A DNA stretch of 64,000 nt, taken from assembly GCF_036178145.1 (NCBI RefSeq), contig NZ_CP108067.1, positions 4,464,001 to 4,528,000 on the forward strand, in the 5' to 3' direction. The notes below the pieces were generated by a model. It did no database searches and was not told where the DNA came from. It saw only the letters and a list, made by a program, of their open reading frames with translations. A program made the translations under genes and the position numbers. The stretch comes from Streptomyces sp. NBC_00273. Its GTDB lineage: Bacteria > Actinomycetota > Actinomycetes > Streptomycetales > Streptomycetaceae. This document shows positions 41,905-50,683 of the stretch, in pieces. The stretch's first letter is position 1; the number at the start of each line of letters is the position of its first letter.

Positions 41905-42777
41905 TCAGGCGCCGCCCGCTCCGCCCGAGTCCTTCATCATCTCGGCCATGTCCATGACCTGGTCGGCCGGCGGTGCGGCAATCTCGACCGGCTTGTTGAT
42001 GTCCTTGAACTTGATGGTGATGTCCATCGAGCCCGAGGTGCCCTGACCCTGGGTGCGGACCTGCTTGGCCTGGTCGGCCTCGTCGATCCAGATGTCCATG
42101 GTCAGGCTCTTGATGCCCTGCTCCTCAAGCGTCTTGACGTTCTTCTCCTGGCGCTCCTTGGCCTCGGGAGTCGAGGAGGCACTGCGGGCCTTCAGCTCGT
42201 CGAGCGTGACGGTGCCGGCGAGGTGCGTCGTCTTCTGCCCGTCGATGGTCTCCTCGCCGACCTTCTTGAGGTCCTTGGCGGCGCTCATGCTGTCGGCCGT
42301 GTCGGCAGGGTTCTGGCCCTGCTGGGAGGAACCGAGGGAGTCCAGCTGCTTGGCCTGCTCCGGGGCCAGGGCCTTGAGGTCGAACTTCAGCCACTTGCCG
42401 TCGCTGCCCATGTACATGGCGCCGTCGATCAGGCGGATCTCCACCTTCTGGCCCGGCTTCTCGGGCGAGTCCATCTTCATCGACATGGCCGTCGCGGGCT
42501 TGATCCGCATGGCGGCCTCGGCCGCGATGTTCTGCCCCGCGACCTTGCCTGACATGGTGAAGCTGAGGGAGGTGATCTCCTCGGACTTCTTCTTCGTCTT
42601 CTCCAGGTACGCCGCCGGGGCGACCTCCGCCGGCTTCTTCGCGGCCTGGGACGGGGCAGCGGACGCCCCGTTGTCCTTCTGCTTCGTGTCCTTCCCGCCC
42701 CCGCACGCGGTGGCGCCTCCTGCGAGCAGGAGGGCGGCCATGACGGCGCCGACGGTCTTCTTGCGGTATGCGTTCAT
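41905..42777 (-). CDS. Lipoprotein of the LppX/LolA-like type
   Basis: A 290-residue lipoprotein; the ATG at 42777 (MNAYRKKTVGAVMAALLLAG) begins a type II signal peptide with lipobox ATAC. A short Ala/Lys linker precedes the domain, with YLEKTKKKSEEITSLSFTMS, YMGSDGKWLKFDLKALAPEQ and GIKSLTMDIWIDEADQAKQV. Its C-terminus PPADQVMDMAEMMKDSGGAG aligns with the paralogue's PPADQV. It would be anchored outside the cell membrane, with a possible role in carrying or sensing a lipid; the ligand is unknown. Confidence 0.85.
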   Translation of the reverse strand: MNAYRKKTVGAVMAALLLAGGATACGGGKDTKQKDNGASAAPSQAAKKPAEVAPAAYLEKTKKKSEEITSLSFTMSGKVAGQNIAAEAAMRIKPATAMSMKMDSPEKPGQKVEIRLIDGAMYMGSDGKWLKFDLKALAPEQAKQLDSLGSSQQGQNPADTADSMSAAKDLKKVGEETIDGQKTTHLAGTVTLDELKARSASSTPEAKERQEKNVKTLEEQGIKSLTMDIWIDEADQAKQVRTQGQGTSGSMDITIKFKDINKPVEIAAPPADQVMDMAEMMKDSGGAGGA

Positions 42778-42903
42778 GTGTTCCCCACCCCGGGTACGCA
42801 AGGCAGCGGTACGCCTCAGGCGGTCTTTCCTGCGGCGCTGCCAGCACTGACTGTACGTCTCGCCGCTGACAGTAATCGCACAGGGTTCGCACAGGAAACG
42901 AAA

Positions 42904-42944
42904 AACGGGCCCGCCGCCCCCGGGAAGGGGGCGACGGGCCCGTT
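42904..42944 (-). terminator. Intrinsic terminator after rplA
   Basis: AACGGGCCCG CCGCCCCC and its partner form a long stem of about 17 pairs with a GGAA-type loop, followed on the minus strand by TTTTTCG. It is a good intrinsic terminator for the rplK-rplA unit, 33 bases past the rplA stop. Confidence 0.85.
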
Positions 42945-42977
42945 CGGCAGATCAGTGAGCCGTCAGGCTCAGCTCGA

Positions 42978-43706
42978 TCAAACGGCAGCCGGGTCTTCCT
43001 CGACGAGGAGGTTCCGGGTGCGGTTCGGGTCCAGCTGGATGCCGGGGCCCATGGTGGTGCTGAGGGCGGCCTTCTTGATGTAGCGGCCCTTCGCGGCGGA
43101 CGGCTTCAGACGAAGGATCTCGTCCAGGGCCGCGCCGTAGTTCTCGACCAGCTTGTCATCGGAGAAGGAGACCTTGCCGATGATGAAGTGCAGGTTCGAG
43201 TGCTTGTCGACGCGGAACTCGATCTTGCCACCCTTGATCTCGGTGACAGCCTTCGCGACGTCCATCGTGACGGTGCCGGTCTTCGGGTTCGGCATCAGGC
43301 CACGGGGACCGAGCACGCGGCCGAGGCGGCCGACCTTGCCCATGAGGTCCGGCGTGGCCACAACGGCGTCGAACTCGTTCAGGCGGTTGCCCTTGGCGAT
43401 CTCGTTGATCAGCTCGTCGTCGCCGACGATGTCGGCGCCAGCGGCTTCCGCGGCCGCAGCACGGTCACCGGTCGCGAAGACCAGGACCCGGGCGGTCTTG
43501 CCGGTGCCGTGCGGGAGGTTCACGGTGCCGCGGACCATCTGGTCGGCCTTGCGCGGGTCGACACCCAGGCGGAAGGCGACCTCGACGGTGCCGTCGAACT
43601 TGGTCGTGGAGGTCTCCTTGGCGAGACGGACGGCCTCGAGCGGGGCGTACAGCTTCTCCCGGTCGACCTTGGCGTCCGCAGCGCGGAGAGTCTTGCTGCG
43701 CTTCAC
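42978..43706 (-). CDS. rplA: 50S ribosomal protein L1
   Basis: L1 forms the mobile L1 stalk at the E site and represses rplKA in E. coli. The 242-residue product starts [20 protein letters not shown] and contains [40 protein letters not shown] and ANIGxx-like [14 protein letters not shown]. It follows rplK by 88 bases. Length is normal. Confidence 0.97.
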   Translation of the reverse strand: MKRSKTLRAADAKVDREKLYAPLEAVRLAKETSTTKFDGTVEVAFRLGVDPRKADQMVRGTVNLPHGTGKTARVLVFATGDRAAAAEAAGADIVGDDELINEIAKGNRLNEFDAVVATPDLMGKVGRLGRVLGPRGLMPNPKTGTVTMDVAKAVTEIKGGKIEFRVDKHSNLHFIIGKVSFSDDKLVENYGAALDEILRLKPSAAKGRYIKKAALSTTMGPGIQLDPNRTRNLLVEEDPAAV

Positions 43707-43794
43707 TTCTGCTCCTGTTTTTTGGCTTCAGGCATGGAGTCGTGGTGCGGACCAGCGCTTGGTCCTACCACTGATGGTGCTGGGGGTGGCTGGA

Positions 43795-44229
43795 TCAGCC
43801 TTCGACGGTGACGCCCATCGAACGCGCGGTGCCGGCAATGATCTTGACGGCGGCGTCGATGTCGTTGGCGTTCAGGTCGGGCATCTTCAGCTCGGCGATC
43901 TCCTTGACCTGGGCAGCCGTGAGCTTGGCGACCTTGGTCTTGTGGGGCTCGCCGGAGCCCTTCTCGATGCCCGCGTGCTTCAGGATGAGGCGCGCGGCCG
44001 GCGGAGTCTTGGTGATGAAGGTGAAGGAACGGTCGTCGTAGACCGTGATCTCCACCGGCACGACCATGCCACGCTGCGACTCGGTCGCGGCGTTGTAGGC
44101 CTTGCAGAACTCCATGATGTTGACGCCGTGCTGACCGAGCGCGGGGCCGACCGGCGGAGCCGGGTTGGCCGCACCGGCCTTGATCTGGAGCTTGATAAGC
44201 CCCGTGACCTTCTTCTTCTTGGGAGGCAT
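43795..44229 (-). CDS. rplK: 50S ribosomal protein L11
   Basis: L11 lies in the GTPase-associated centre; in actinomycetes it affects the ppGpp response (relC) and binds thiostrepton with 23S rRNA. The 144-residue product begins [20 protein letters not shown], with the proline-rich [20 protein letters not shown] loop and a C-terminal [10 protein letters not shown]. Wild-type features are intact. Confidence 0.97.
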
Positions 44230-44292
44230 TGCTCTCTCCGGGTCCTAGTGAGAGTTTTCAGCCGCCCATCCGGTCATCCGGATGGAGGCATA

Positions 44293-44371
44293 CCGCACCA
44301 CGATAACGGGTATCGGTGCGGGGCTAAAAACCGAGCAGGTCAGACCGCCCTTCACGGGGCGATCTGACCTG
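44293..44371 (-). terminator. nusG terminator plus second hairpin in the rplK leader
   Basis: On the minus strand, arms CAGGTCAGATCGCCC and GGGCGGTCTGACCTG (44336-44371) are followed by a TTTTT run, a good intrinsic terminator for secE-nusG. Immediately after it, CCGCAC..CGATA and TATCG..GTGCGG (44293-44321) form another hairpin before rplK. This second hairpin may belong to the rplK leader as an L1-type operator; that is inference. Confidence 0.7.
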
Positions 44372-44394
44372 TCCGGAAGCTGTCGCTCAGAAGA

Positions 44395-45312
44395 TCAGTT
44401 CTTCTGGATCTGGTCGAAGCTGAGCTCGACCGGGGTCTCGCGGCCGAAGATCTCGACGAGGCCCTTGACCTTCTTCGAGTCGGGGTTGATCTCGTTGATG
44501 GTCGCCTGCAGCGTCGCGAACGGGCCGTCGGTGACGGTGACCGAGTCGCCGACCTCGAAGTCCAGGACCTCGATGGTGCGCTTGACGGCGGGCGCGGGCA
44601 GACCGGCCTCTTCCGCGGCGGCCTTGGCGGCCTTCTCCTGCGCCTCCGGGGCGAGCATCTTGACGATCTCGTCCAGGGTCAGCGGGTACGGGTCGTACGC
44701 GTTGCCGACGAAGCCGGTGACGCCGGGCGTGTTGCGGACGACGCCCCAGGACTCGTTCGTCAGATCCATGCGGACGAGAACGTAACCGGGCAGCTTGTTC
44801 TGCCGGACGTTCTTGCGCTCGCCGTTCTTGATCTGGACGATCTCTTCCTCGGGCACCTCGGCCTGGTAGATGAACTCCTCGACGTTCAGCGAGACGGCGC
44901 GCTGCTCCAGGTTGGCCTTCACGCGCTTCTCGTAGCCGGCGTAGGTGTGGATCACGTACCACTCGCCGGGGAGCAGGCGCAGCTCCTCGCGCAGGGCCTG
45001 GATGGGGTCGACGGGCTCGGCGGGCTCGACCGGAGCGGCCTCTTCGGCCTCTTCCTCGTCGGCCTCGACGTCGTCAGCAGCCTCTTCGGCCTCGGCGTCG
45101 ACCTCGACGTCGGCGTCAACCTCGGCGTCGTCCTCGTCCTCGTCCTCGTCGGACTCGACGTGCATCGCGGCCTCTTCGGCGGCGACACCCGCCTCGACGT
45201 CGGCGAGCTCGGCCTCGTCGGGCTCCACAGCGTCTGCCGCCTCGACGATGTCGAGCTCGTCCTCGACGGACTCGACGGAGTCGTGGCTCGCGTTCAGGTT
45301 CGGGTCAGACAC
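44395..45312 (-). CDS. nusG: Transcription termination/antitermination factor NusG
   Basis: NusG binds RNA polymerase and links it to Rho or ribosomes. The GTG at 45312 ([10 protein letters not shown]) gives 305 residues. The first ~115 residues are a very acidic tail rich in Glu, Asp, Ala and Val, longer than in non-actinobacterial NusG. The NGN domain starts near residue 116 ([20 protein letters not shown]) and the KOW domain near 250 ([20 protein letters not shown]). It follows secE by 84 bases. Confidence 0.95.
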   Translation of the reverse strand: MSDPNLNASHDSVESVEDELDIVEAADAVEPDEAELADVEAGVAAEEAAMHVESDEDEDEDDAEVDADVEVDAEAEEAADDVEADEEEAEEAAPVEPAEPVDPIQALREELRLLPGEWYVIHTYAGYEKRVKANLEQRAVSLNVEEFIYQAEVPEEEIVQIKNGERKNVRQNKLPGYVLVRMDLTNESWGVVRNTPGVTGFVGNAYDPYPLTLDEIVKMLAPEAQEKAAKAAAEEAGLPAPAVKRTIEVLDFEVGDSVTVTDGPFATLQATINEINPDSKKVKGLVEIFGRETPVELSFDQIQKN

Positions 45313-45396
45313 GGTGGCTGCTTCTTCCTGGATACAAAAGGTGGTGGAACATGCGAAAACGGGCGACACCCATCAAGGCGCCGCCCTCCGCGGGGA

Positions 45397-45678
45397 TCAG
45401 CCGAAGACGAACTTGATGGCTTTTTCGAACCCAAAGTCAATCACGGTCACCAGACCGATCATGATGACCACGAAGACAATCACCACGGTGGTGTACGTCG
45501 TGAGCTGGTTGCGAGTGGGCCAGACGACCTTGCGGAGTTCCGCGATGATCTGGCGGTAGAAAAGCGCGAGGCGGCCCAGAGGACCCTTCTTGCCGCGCTT
45601 GCCGCCCTTGCGGGCCTTCTTCTCGCGCGTCTCGTCCTCGGCGTCAGGCATGTCGATGGAGCCCAGGGCGTCCGTCAC
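45397..45678 (-). CDS. secE: Preprotein translocase subunit SecE
   Basis: SecE clamps SecY in the Sec translocon. From the GTG at 45678 the product is 93 residues. About 35 charged residues (DETREKKARKGGKRGKKG) lead to the amphipathic helix with ALFYRQIIAELRKVVWPTRN. One membrane segment follows (YTTVVIVFVVIMIGLVTVID). This is the one-pass form. It lies between tRNA-Trp and nusG, in the classic actinobacterial order. Confidence 0.95.
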   Translation of the reverse strand: MTDALGSIDMPDAEDETREKKARKGGKRGKKGPLGRLALFYRQIIAELRKVVWPTRNQLTTYTTVVIVFVVIMIGLVTVIDFGFEKAIKFVFG

Positions 45679-45784
45679 GTCTCTCACCTGAATCCGGGTC
45701 GTGGCCGTACCGCGCCCGGTTGCGCCGTACGGCGTTGCATCTAAGTACGTACCTGCGCACACACGTCCGAGATGGAGTGTGGAG

Positions 45785-45857
45785 CAGGGCCGGAGGGACT
45801 CGAACCCCCAACCGCTGGTTTTGGAGACCAGTGCTCTACCAATTGAGCTACGACCCT
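45785..45857 (-). tRNA. trnW: tRNA-Trp (CCA)
   Basis: The 73-base minus-strand cloverleaf starts AGGGTCG and pairs with CGGCCCT. The D arm is GCTC..GAGC, and the anticodon loop CTCCAAA within CTGGT/ACCAG reads CCA. The T loop is TTCGAGT. CCA is not encoded. It lies upstream of secE, as in many actinobacteria. Confidence 0.95.
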
Positions 45858-46050
45858 TTGCGTCCCCCAACCTACCGCATCCGAGCGAGTGCACGGAGTG
45901 CTCGCGCTTCGCAGCGGCTGGTGAGGTCCAACGACAGTGGAGTGTACGTGAACCGCGCCCTGACGTCGAACAGCGCCCGACCTGACATGCGCCGGTCCGT
46001 TGACTGAAACGGTGTGCGGCGCTTCTTTGCCGTCTGGGACGATTGCTCGT

Positions 46051-47277
46051 ATGACCTCTGCAACGCCTTCCTCCGAGCGCCGGGTGTCCGCCCGTATCGG
46101 CGCCATTTCCGAGTCCGCCACCCTCGCCGTGGACGCCAAGGCCAAGGCCCTCAAGGCCGCCGGGCGCCCGGTGATCGGCTTCGGTGCCGGCGAGCCCGAC
46201 TTCCCGACCCCGGACTACATCGTCGAGGCTGCGGTCGAGGCCTGCCGCAACCCCAAGTACCACCGCTACACGCCGGCCGGCGGCCTGCCCGAGCTGAAGG
46301 CCGCGATCGCCGCCAAGACGCTGCGCGACTCCGGCTACGAGGTCGAGGCCTCGCAGGTCCTGGTGACCAACGGCGGCAAGCAGGCGATCTACGAGGCCTT
46401 CGCGGCCGTCCTGGACCCGGGTGACGAGGTCATCGTCCCGGCTCCGTACTGGACCACCTACCCGGAGTCGATCCGTCTCGCCGGCGGTGTCCCGGTCGAG
46501 GTCGTCGCCGACGAGACCACCGGCTACCGCGTCTCCGTCGAGCAGCTGGAGGCCGCGCGCACCGAGCGCACGAAGGTCGTCCTCTTCGTCTCCCCGTCCA
46601 ACCCGACCGGCTCGGTCTACAGCGAGGCCGACGCCCGCGCGATCGGCGAGTGGGCCGCCGAGCACGGCCTGTGGGTGCTCACGGACGAGATCTACGAGCA
46701 CCTCGTCTACGGCGAGGCGAAGTTCACCTCGCTGCCGGTCCTGGTCCCGGCCCTGCGCGACAAGTGCATCATCGTCAACGGCGTCGCCAAGACGTACGCG
46801 ATGACCGGCTGGCGCGTGGGCTGGGTCATCGCCCCGCAGGACGTCATCAAGGCGGCGACCAACCTGCAGTCGCACGCCACCTCCAACGTCTCCAACGTGG
46901 CCCAGGTCGCCGCGCTGGCCGCCGTCTCGGGCAACCTCGACGCGGTCGCGGAGATGCGCAAGGCCTTCGACCGTCGCCGCCAGACGATGGTGAAGATGCT
47001 CAACGAGATCGACGGCGTCTTCTGCCCGACCCCCGAGGGCGCGTTCTACGCGTACCCGTCGGTCAAGGAGCTCATCGGCAAGGAGATCCGCGGCAAGCGC
47101 CCGCAGAGCTCCGTCGAGCTCGCCGCCCTGATCCTGGACGAGGTCGAGGTCGCGGTCGTCCCGGGCGAGGCCTTCGGCACCCCCGGCTACCTGCGCCTGT
47201 CCTACGCCCTGGGCGACGAGGACCTGGTGGAGGGCGTGTCCCGCATCCAGAAGCTCCTGGCGGAGGCCAAGGCCTGA
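46051..47277 (+). CDS. aspC: Aspartate/aromatic aminotransferase-like protein
   Basis: A 408-residue PLP-dependent fold type I aminotransferase, probably aspartate or related amino acids. The ATG at 46051 ([20 protein letters not shown]) is chosen over a TTG at 46000. The substrate site contains [17 protein letters not shown], and the PLP lysine lies in [16 protein letters not shown] (S/AK-x6-GWR). The arginine in [20 protein letters not shown] would bind the carboxylate. It is convergent with neither neighbour and ends in a strong terminator. Substrate choice among Asp, prephenate or aromatic amino acids is not certain. Confidence 0.88.
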   Translation: MTSATPSSERRVSARIGAISESATLAVDAKAKALKAAGRPVIGFGAGEPDFPTPDYIVEAAVEACRNPKYHRYTPAGGLPELKAAIAAKTLRDSGYEVEASQVLVTNGGKQAIYEAFAAVLDPGDEVIVPAPYWTTYPESIRLAGGVPVEVVADETTGYRVSVEQLEAARTERTKVVLFVSPSNPTGSVYSEADARAIGEWAAEHGLWVLTDEIYEHLVYGEAKFTSLPVLVPALRDKCIIVNGVAKTYAMTGWRVGWVIAPQDVIKAATNLQSHATSNVSNVAQVAALAAVSGNLDAVAEMRKAFDRRRQTMVKMLNEIDGVFCPTPEGAFYAYPSVKELIGKEIRGKRPQSSVELAALILDEVEVAVVPGEAFGTPGYLRLSYALGDEDLVEGVSRIQKLLAEAKA

Positions 47278-47295
47278 CGCACCCCGCAGCACGAC

Positions 47296-47331
47296 CTGGG
47301 CGGCGGCACCCCTGAGGGTGCCGCCGCCCAG
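47296..47331 (+). terminator. Terminator after aspC
   Basis: CTGGGCGGCGGCACCC and GGGTGCCGCCGCCCAG form a 16-bp stem with a 4-base loop (CTGA), 18 bases past the stop. Confidence 0.8.
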
Positions 47332-47355
47332 CCATTCCCGCCCCGCCGTCACCTT

Positions 47356-47520
47356 CAGCCCCGCCTGCACAACCCAGCCCCGCCGGCGTTTGAGGCGCGG
47401 GCCCGGGAGCCCCGCTCTTTCAGCCCCGCCTGCACAACCCAGCCCCGCCGGCGTTTGAGGCGCGGGGCCCGGGGCGGAGCCCCGCTCCTTCAGCCCCGCC
47501 GGCGATTGAGGCGCGGGGTC
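47356..47520. repeat. Three copies of a GC-rich intergenic repeat
   Basis: The core (AGCCCCGCCGGCG, then TTTGAGGCGCGGG or ATTGAGGCGCGGG) is found at 47376-47401, 47441-47467 and 47492-47518. The first two are within a larger ~65-base tandem with CCTGCACAACCC before the core. The pieces GCCCCGC and GCGGGGC allow each to fold. It resembles the short palindromic repeats common between Streptomyces genes. I see no gene in the 360-base gap 47278-47637 apart from this and the aspC terminator. Confidence 0.7.
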
Positions 47521-47637
47521 CGGGCAGCGCCCGGAAGGCTCCCGCGCAGCGGCCCGGCCCCCGCTCACGCGTTCGCGCAAGCCCCCGATCGGTAAAACCC
47601 CCTCCCGCCGAGCGCAGCAGTACGGCAGGATCACCAG

Positions 47638-48657
47638 ATGGAGCACGCACGCGATCTCACGCTTCTGCCCAAGGCCCACCTCCACCTGCACTTCACCGGG
47701 TCGATGCGGCCATCGACCCTTCTGGAGCTCGCCGACAAGTACGGCGTGCGCCTCCCCGACGCCCTCACGGCCGGGGAGCCGCCCAAGCTCCGTGCCACCG
47801 ACGAGCGCGGCTGGTTCCGCTTCCAGCGGCTCTACGACGCCGCCCGCTCCTGCCTGCGCGAGCCCGACGACATCCGGCGCCTGGTCCGCGAGGCCGCGGA
47901 GGAAGACGTACGGGACGGCAGCGGCTGGCTGGAGATCCAGGTGGATCCCACCTCCTACGCCCCCCTGCTCGGCGGGATGATCCCCGCCGTCGAGATCATC
48001 CTCGACGCCGTCGACGCGGCCTCCCGCGAGACCGGCCTCGGCATGCGGGTCCTCATCGCCGCCAACCGCATGAAGCACCCCCTCGACGCCCGCACCCTCG
48101 CCCGGCTCGCCGTCCGCTACGCCGACCGCGGCATCGTCGGCTTCGGTCTCTCCAACGACGAGCGCCGCGGCATGGCCCGCGACTTCGACCGGGCCTTCGC
48201 CATCGCCCGCGAGGGCGGCCTCCTCGCCGCACCGCACGGCGGCGAGCTCACCGGCCCGTCCTCCGTCCGCGACTGCCTCGACGATCTGCACGCCTCCCGC
48301 ATCGGGCACGGGGTGCGGGCCGCCGAGGATCCCCGGCTGCTCAAGCGGCTCGCCGACCGGCAGATCACCTGCGAGGTCTGCCCGGCCTCCAACGTCGCCC
48401 TCGGGGTCTACGAGCGGCCCGAGGACGTCCCGCTGCGCACCCTCTTCGAGGCCGGGGTCCCCATGGCGCTGGGCGCCGACGACCCGCTGCTCTTCGGGTC
48501 CCGCCTCGCGGCCCAGTACGAGATCGCCCGCCGCCACCACGCCTTCACGGACGCGGAGCTCGCCGAGCTGGCCCGCCAGTCGGTGCGCGGCAGCGCGGCG
48601 CCCGACGACGTGCAGGCCAAGCTGCTGGCGGGGATCGACCACTGGCTCACCGGGTGA
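47638..48657 (+). CDS. add: Adenosine deaminase family protein
   Basis: A 339-residue metal-dependent deaminase expected to convert adenosine (or a related purine) to inosine. The N-terminal zinc motif is HLHLHFTGS (about residues 16-24). HGGELTGPSS provides a His and the catalytic Glu. RIGHGVRA gives the next His, and ALGADDPLLFG contains the final Asp pair. All core residues are present. The 3' end overlaps a convergent gene by 11 bases. Other members deaminate adenine or aminofutalosine, so the substrate is tentative. Confidence 0.88.
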   Translation: MEHARDLTLLPKAHLHLHFTGSMRPSTLLELADKYGVRLPDALTAGEPPKLRATDERGWFRFQRLYDAARSCLREPDDIRRLVREAAEEDVRDGSGWLEIQVDPTSYAPLLGGMIPAVEIILDAVDAASRETGLGMRVLIAANRMKHPLDARTLARLAVRYADRGIVGFGLSNDERRGMARDFDRAFAIAREGGLLAAPHGGELTGPSSVRDCLDDLHASRIGHGVRAAEDPRLLKRLADRQITCEVCPASNVALGVYERPEDVPLRTLFEAGVPMALGADDPLLFGSRLAAQYEIARRHHAFTDAELAELARQSVRGSAAPDDVQAKLLAGIDHWLTG

Positions 48658-49063
48658 GCCGCAGGTCCCCTTCGTAGCAGTCGGCGCGTACCCGCCCGCC
48701 GTCCAGGAAGCCGATCTCCAGGTGGGTGCGGCCCTGCTCGGGCAGGGCGAACTCGGCGACCGAGGCGACGGTCTCGCCGAGGTGCCGCAGGAAGGGGTGG
48801 TCGCCGAGGTCCTCACCGACCTCGATGCGACCCCACTCCCCCATGTCGTACGCCGCGTGCGGGGTGGCGGACTCGACGATGAGGCACTGGTCGGATCCGG
48901 TGGTGATCCGGATGGTGTCGCCGATGCTGTCGATCAGCCAGACGTCGAGGGGCGCCTCGGAACGTTCGCCGTCACTGATGTGCCAGGACGCGACGACTCG
49001 GCTGAGCGTGCGCCCCACGAGACGGGTGGGGTCCGTACCGGCCCCGTGCAGGGGACAGAGCAT
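48647..49063 (-). CDS. Unknown 138-residue protein
   Basis: I do not recognise a family. The product is soluble, 138 residues, beginning MLCPLHGAGTDPTRLVGRTL. It alternates likely beta strands (DVWLIDSIGDTIRITTGSDQ; HLEIGFLDGGRVRADCYEGD) in a way that suggests a small barrel or sandwich. No catalytic motif is evident. Its stop overlaps add by 11 bases tail to tail, and it starts 16 bases after the end of murB on the same strand, so it may be cotranscribed with murB. Confidence 0.65.
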   Translation of the reverse strand: MLCPLHGAGTDPTRLVGRTLSRVVASWHISDGERSEAPLDVWLIDSIGDTIRITTGSDQCLIVESATPHAAYDMGEWGRIEVGEDLGDHPFLRHLGETVASVAEFALPEQGRTHLEIGFLDGGRVRADCYEGDLRLTR

Positions 49064-49079
49064 GGGCGGCCGGGGCTCC

Positions 49080-50135
49080 TCAGATGCTGACGCCGACCGT
49101 CACCGGCTCGTTGACCAGGGTGACGCCGAAGGCCGCGTGGACGCCCGCGACGACCTCGCGGGCCAGGGTGAGGAGGTCCTCGGTGGTGGCCTCGCCGCGG
49201 TTGGTGAGGGCGAGGGTGTGCTTGGTGGAGATGCGCGCCGGGCCGGTGCCGTAGCCCTTGGTGAAACCGGCCTTGTCGATCAGCCAGGCCGCGCTGGTCT
49301 TCGTACGGCCGTCGCCGGCGGGGTACGCGGGCGGGGCGGTGTCGGGGCCGAGGCGGTCCTGGGCGCGGGCGAGGAAGGTGGCGTAGGCCTCGTCGGTCAG
49401 GATCGGGTTGTGGAAGAAGGACCCGGCCGACCAGGTGTCGTGGTCGGCGGGGTCGAGGACCATGCCCTTGCCGGCGCGCAGCCGCAGCACCGTCTCGCGG
49501 GCGGTGGCGGCGGGGACCCGGTCGCCGGCCTCGACGCCGAGGGCGCGGGCGGTCTCGGGGTACTTGATCGGCGCGGACAGGCCGCCGGCGTCCTCCAGGG
49601 CGAAGCGCACGCGCAGGACGACGTAGCGGTCGGGCTGGTCCTTGAAGGTGCTGTTGCGGTACCGGAAGGCGCACTCGGTGGCGCTCAGGGTGACCGTTTC
49701 TCCGGTGGCGCGGTCGTAGGCGACGACCTCGGTGATGGTGTCGCAGACTTCCTGGCCGTACGCACCGACGTTCTGGATCGGGGTGGCACCGGCCGAGCCG
49801 GGGACTCCCGCGAGGCACTCGATGCCGGCGAGGCCGGCGTCGACGGTGCGGGCGACGGCGTCGCTCCAGTTCTCGCCGGCGGCGAGCTCCAGCCGCGTCC
49901 CGTCCAGGTGGAAGCCGGTGGTCGCGATGCGCAGGGCGGTGCCGTCGAAGCCCCGGTCACCGATGACCAGGTTGCTACCGCCACCGATGACCAGGAGCGG
50001 GGTTCCGCTCTCGTCCGCGGCGCGCACGGTGGCGACGACCTCGGCGTCGGTGGTCGCGGTGACCAGGCGGGCGGCGGGACCACCGAGACGGAAGGTGGTC
50101 AGCGGGGCGAGGGGGGCATCGTGGAGTTCCTGCAC
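49080..50135 (-). CDS. murB: UDP-N-acetylenolpyruvoylglucosamine reductase
   Basis: MurB makes UDP-N-acetylmuramate for peptidoglycan using FAD and NADPH. The GTG at 50135 (MQELHDAPLAPLTTFRLGGP) gives 351 residues; the longer open frame runs back into the next gene. FAD-binding features are VIGGGSNLVIGDRGFDG and ATPIQNVGAYGQEV. The catalytic Ser is in WSAGSFFHNPIL. It is a type I enzyme. No Shine-Dalgarno; TACTCT lies 7 bases upstream, suggesting a leaderless mRNA. Confidence 0.94.
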   Translation of the reverse strand: MQELHDAPLAPLTTFRLGGPAARLVTATTDAEVVATVRAADESGTPLLVIGGGSNLVIGDRGFDGTALRIATTGFHLDGTRLELAAGENWSDAVARTVDAGLAGIECLAGVPGSAGATPIQNVGAYGQEVCDTITEVVAYDRATGETVTLSATECAFRYRNSTFKDQPDRYVVLRVRFALEDAGGLSAPIKYPETARALGVEAGDRVPAATARETVLRLRAGKGMVLDPADHDTWSAGSFFHNPILTDEAYATFLARAQDRLGPDTAPPAYPAGDGRTKTSAAWLIDKAGFTKGYGTGPARISTKHTLALTNRGEATTEDLLTLAREVVAGVHAAFGVTLVNEPVTVGVSI

Positions 50136-50143
50136 GTGGACAA

Positions 50144-50192
50144 GAGTACGGTCCGTGCCCCTCGCATCCCTGCGGGGCCACGGACCGTACTC
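50144..50192 (-). terminator. Hairpin overlapping the murB promoter
   Basis: Perfect 14-base arms GAGTACGGTCCGTG (50144-50157) and CACGGACCGTACTC (50179-50192) are separated by 21 bases. On the minus strand it is downstream of the 50216 gene and would end it. One arm contains the murB TACTCT box (50148-50143). Confidence 0.7.
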
Positions 50193-50215
50193 GTTCGTCC
50201 CCCCTGCCGGCGGCG

Positions 50216-50614
50216 TCAGTAGTCCGTCTTCTGCTCGGCGAGGCGGCGTTCGGCCTCGGCCCAAGTCAGGGGGAGCTCGTCGGCCCGCACGGTCCAGTAG
50301 GTGAAGGCCGATCCCTTCATGTACGCGCTGGCGGCGCGGGAGCTGGAGCGGTGGGGCTCGCTGCGGGCGAAGCGGTAGAGCGCGTCCCGGTCCTCCCATG
50401 CGGAGAGGGTCAGGAAGGTACGGCTGAAGACGCGGGCGCGCAGGGCGACGCCGTGGGCACCGGGGGCCTTGCGGATCTGGAGGATGATGCCGGGCGCCTT
50501 GAGGAAGAACTTGACGGCGCCGGCGAGCGTGGCGGTCTCGAAGCGGGAGGCCATGACGTAGACCTCGGCGCCGGGGGCGGCCTGGGTGGGCGTGGACCAG
50601 GGGATGTCGGGCAT
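50216..50614 (-). CDS. Small ferredoxin-fold protein, DUF3291/ABM-like
   Basis: A 132-residue soluble protein. The middle segment VFSRTFLTLSAWEDRDALYR FARSEPHR resembles the antibiotic-biosynthesis-monooxygenase/DUF3291 ferredoxin-like fold, in which W-x-D/S and a later His are often conserved. There is no cofactor motif. It lies 69 bases after the MFS gene on the same strand and just upstream of murB, with a hairpin between. Function unknown. Confidence 0.6.
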   Translation of the reverse strand: MPDIPWSTPTQAAPGAEVYVMASRFETATLAGAVKFFLKAPGIILQIRKAPGAHGVALRARVFSRTFLTLSAWEDRDALYRFARSEPHRSSSRAASAYMKGSAFTYWTVRADELPLTWAEAERRLAEQKTDY

Positions 50615-50683
50615 GGCGGGCGGCGCTCCTTGTCCGTCGGAACGGTCGGGGTCGTGTGTGGTCAGGGTCGTGTGCGGGTGGGG

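Noticed and set aside
46000..46050. TTG at 46000 as the aspC start
   Set aside because: The 17 extra codons show no similarity to aminotransferases, and TTGACT there looks more like a possible -35 box.
45397..48816. 1139-codon minus-strand open frame running through secE, tRNA-Trp and opposite aspC and add
   Set aside because: Only the last 93 codons are SecE. The rest overlaps a tRNA and two plus-strand genes, so the true start is the GTG at 45678.
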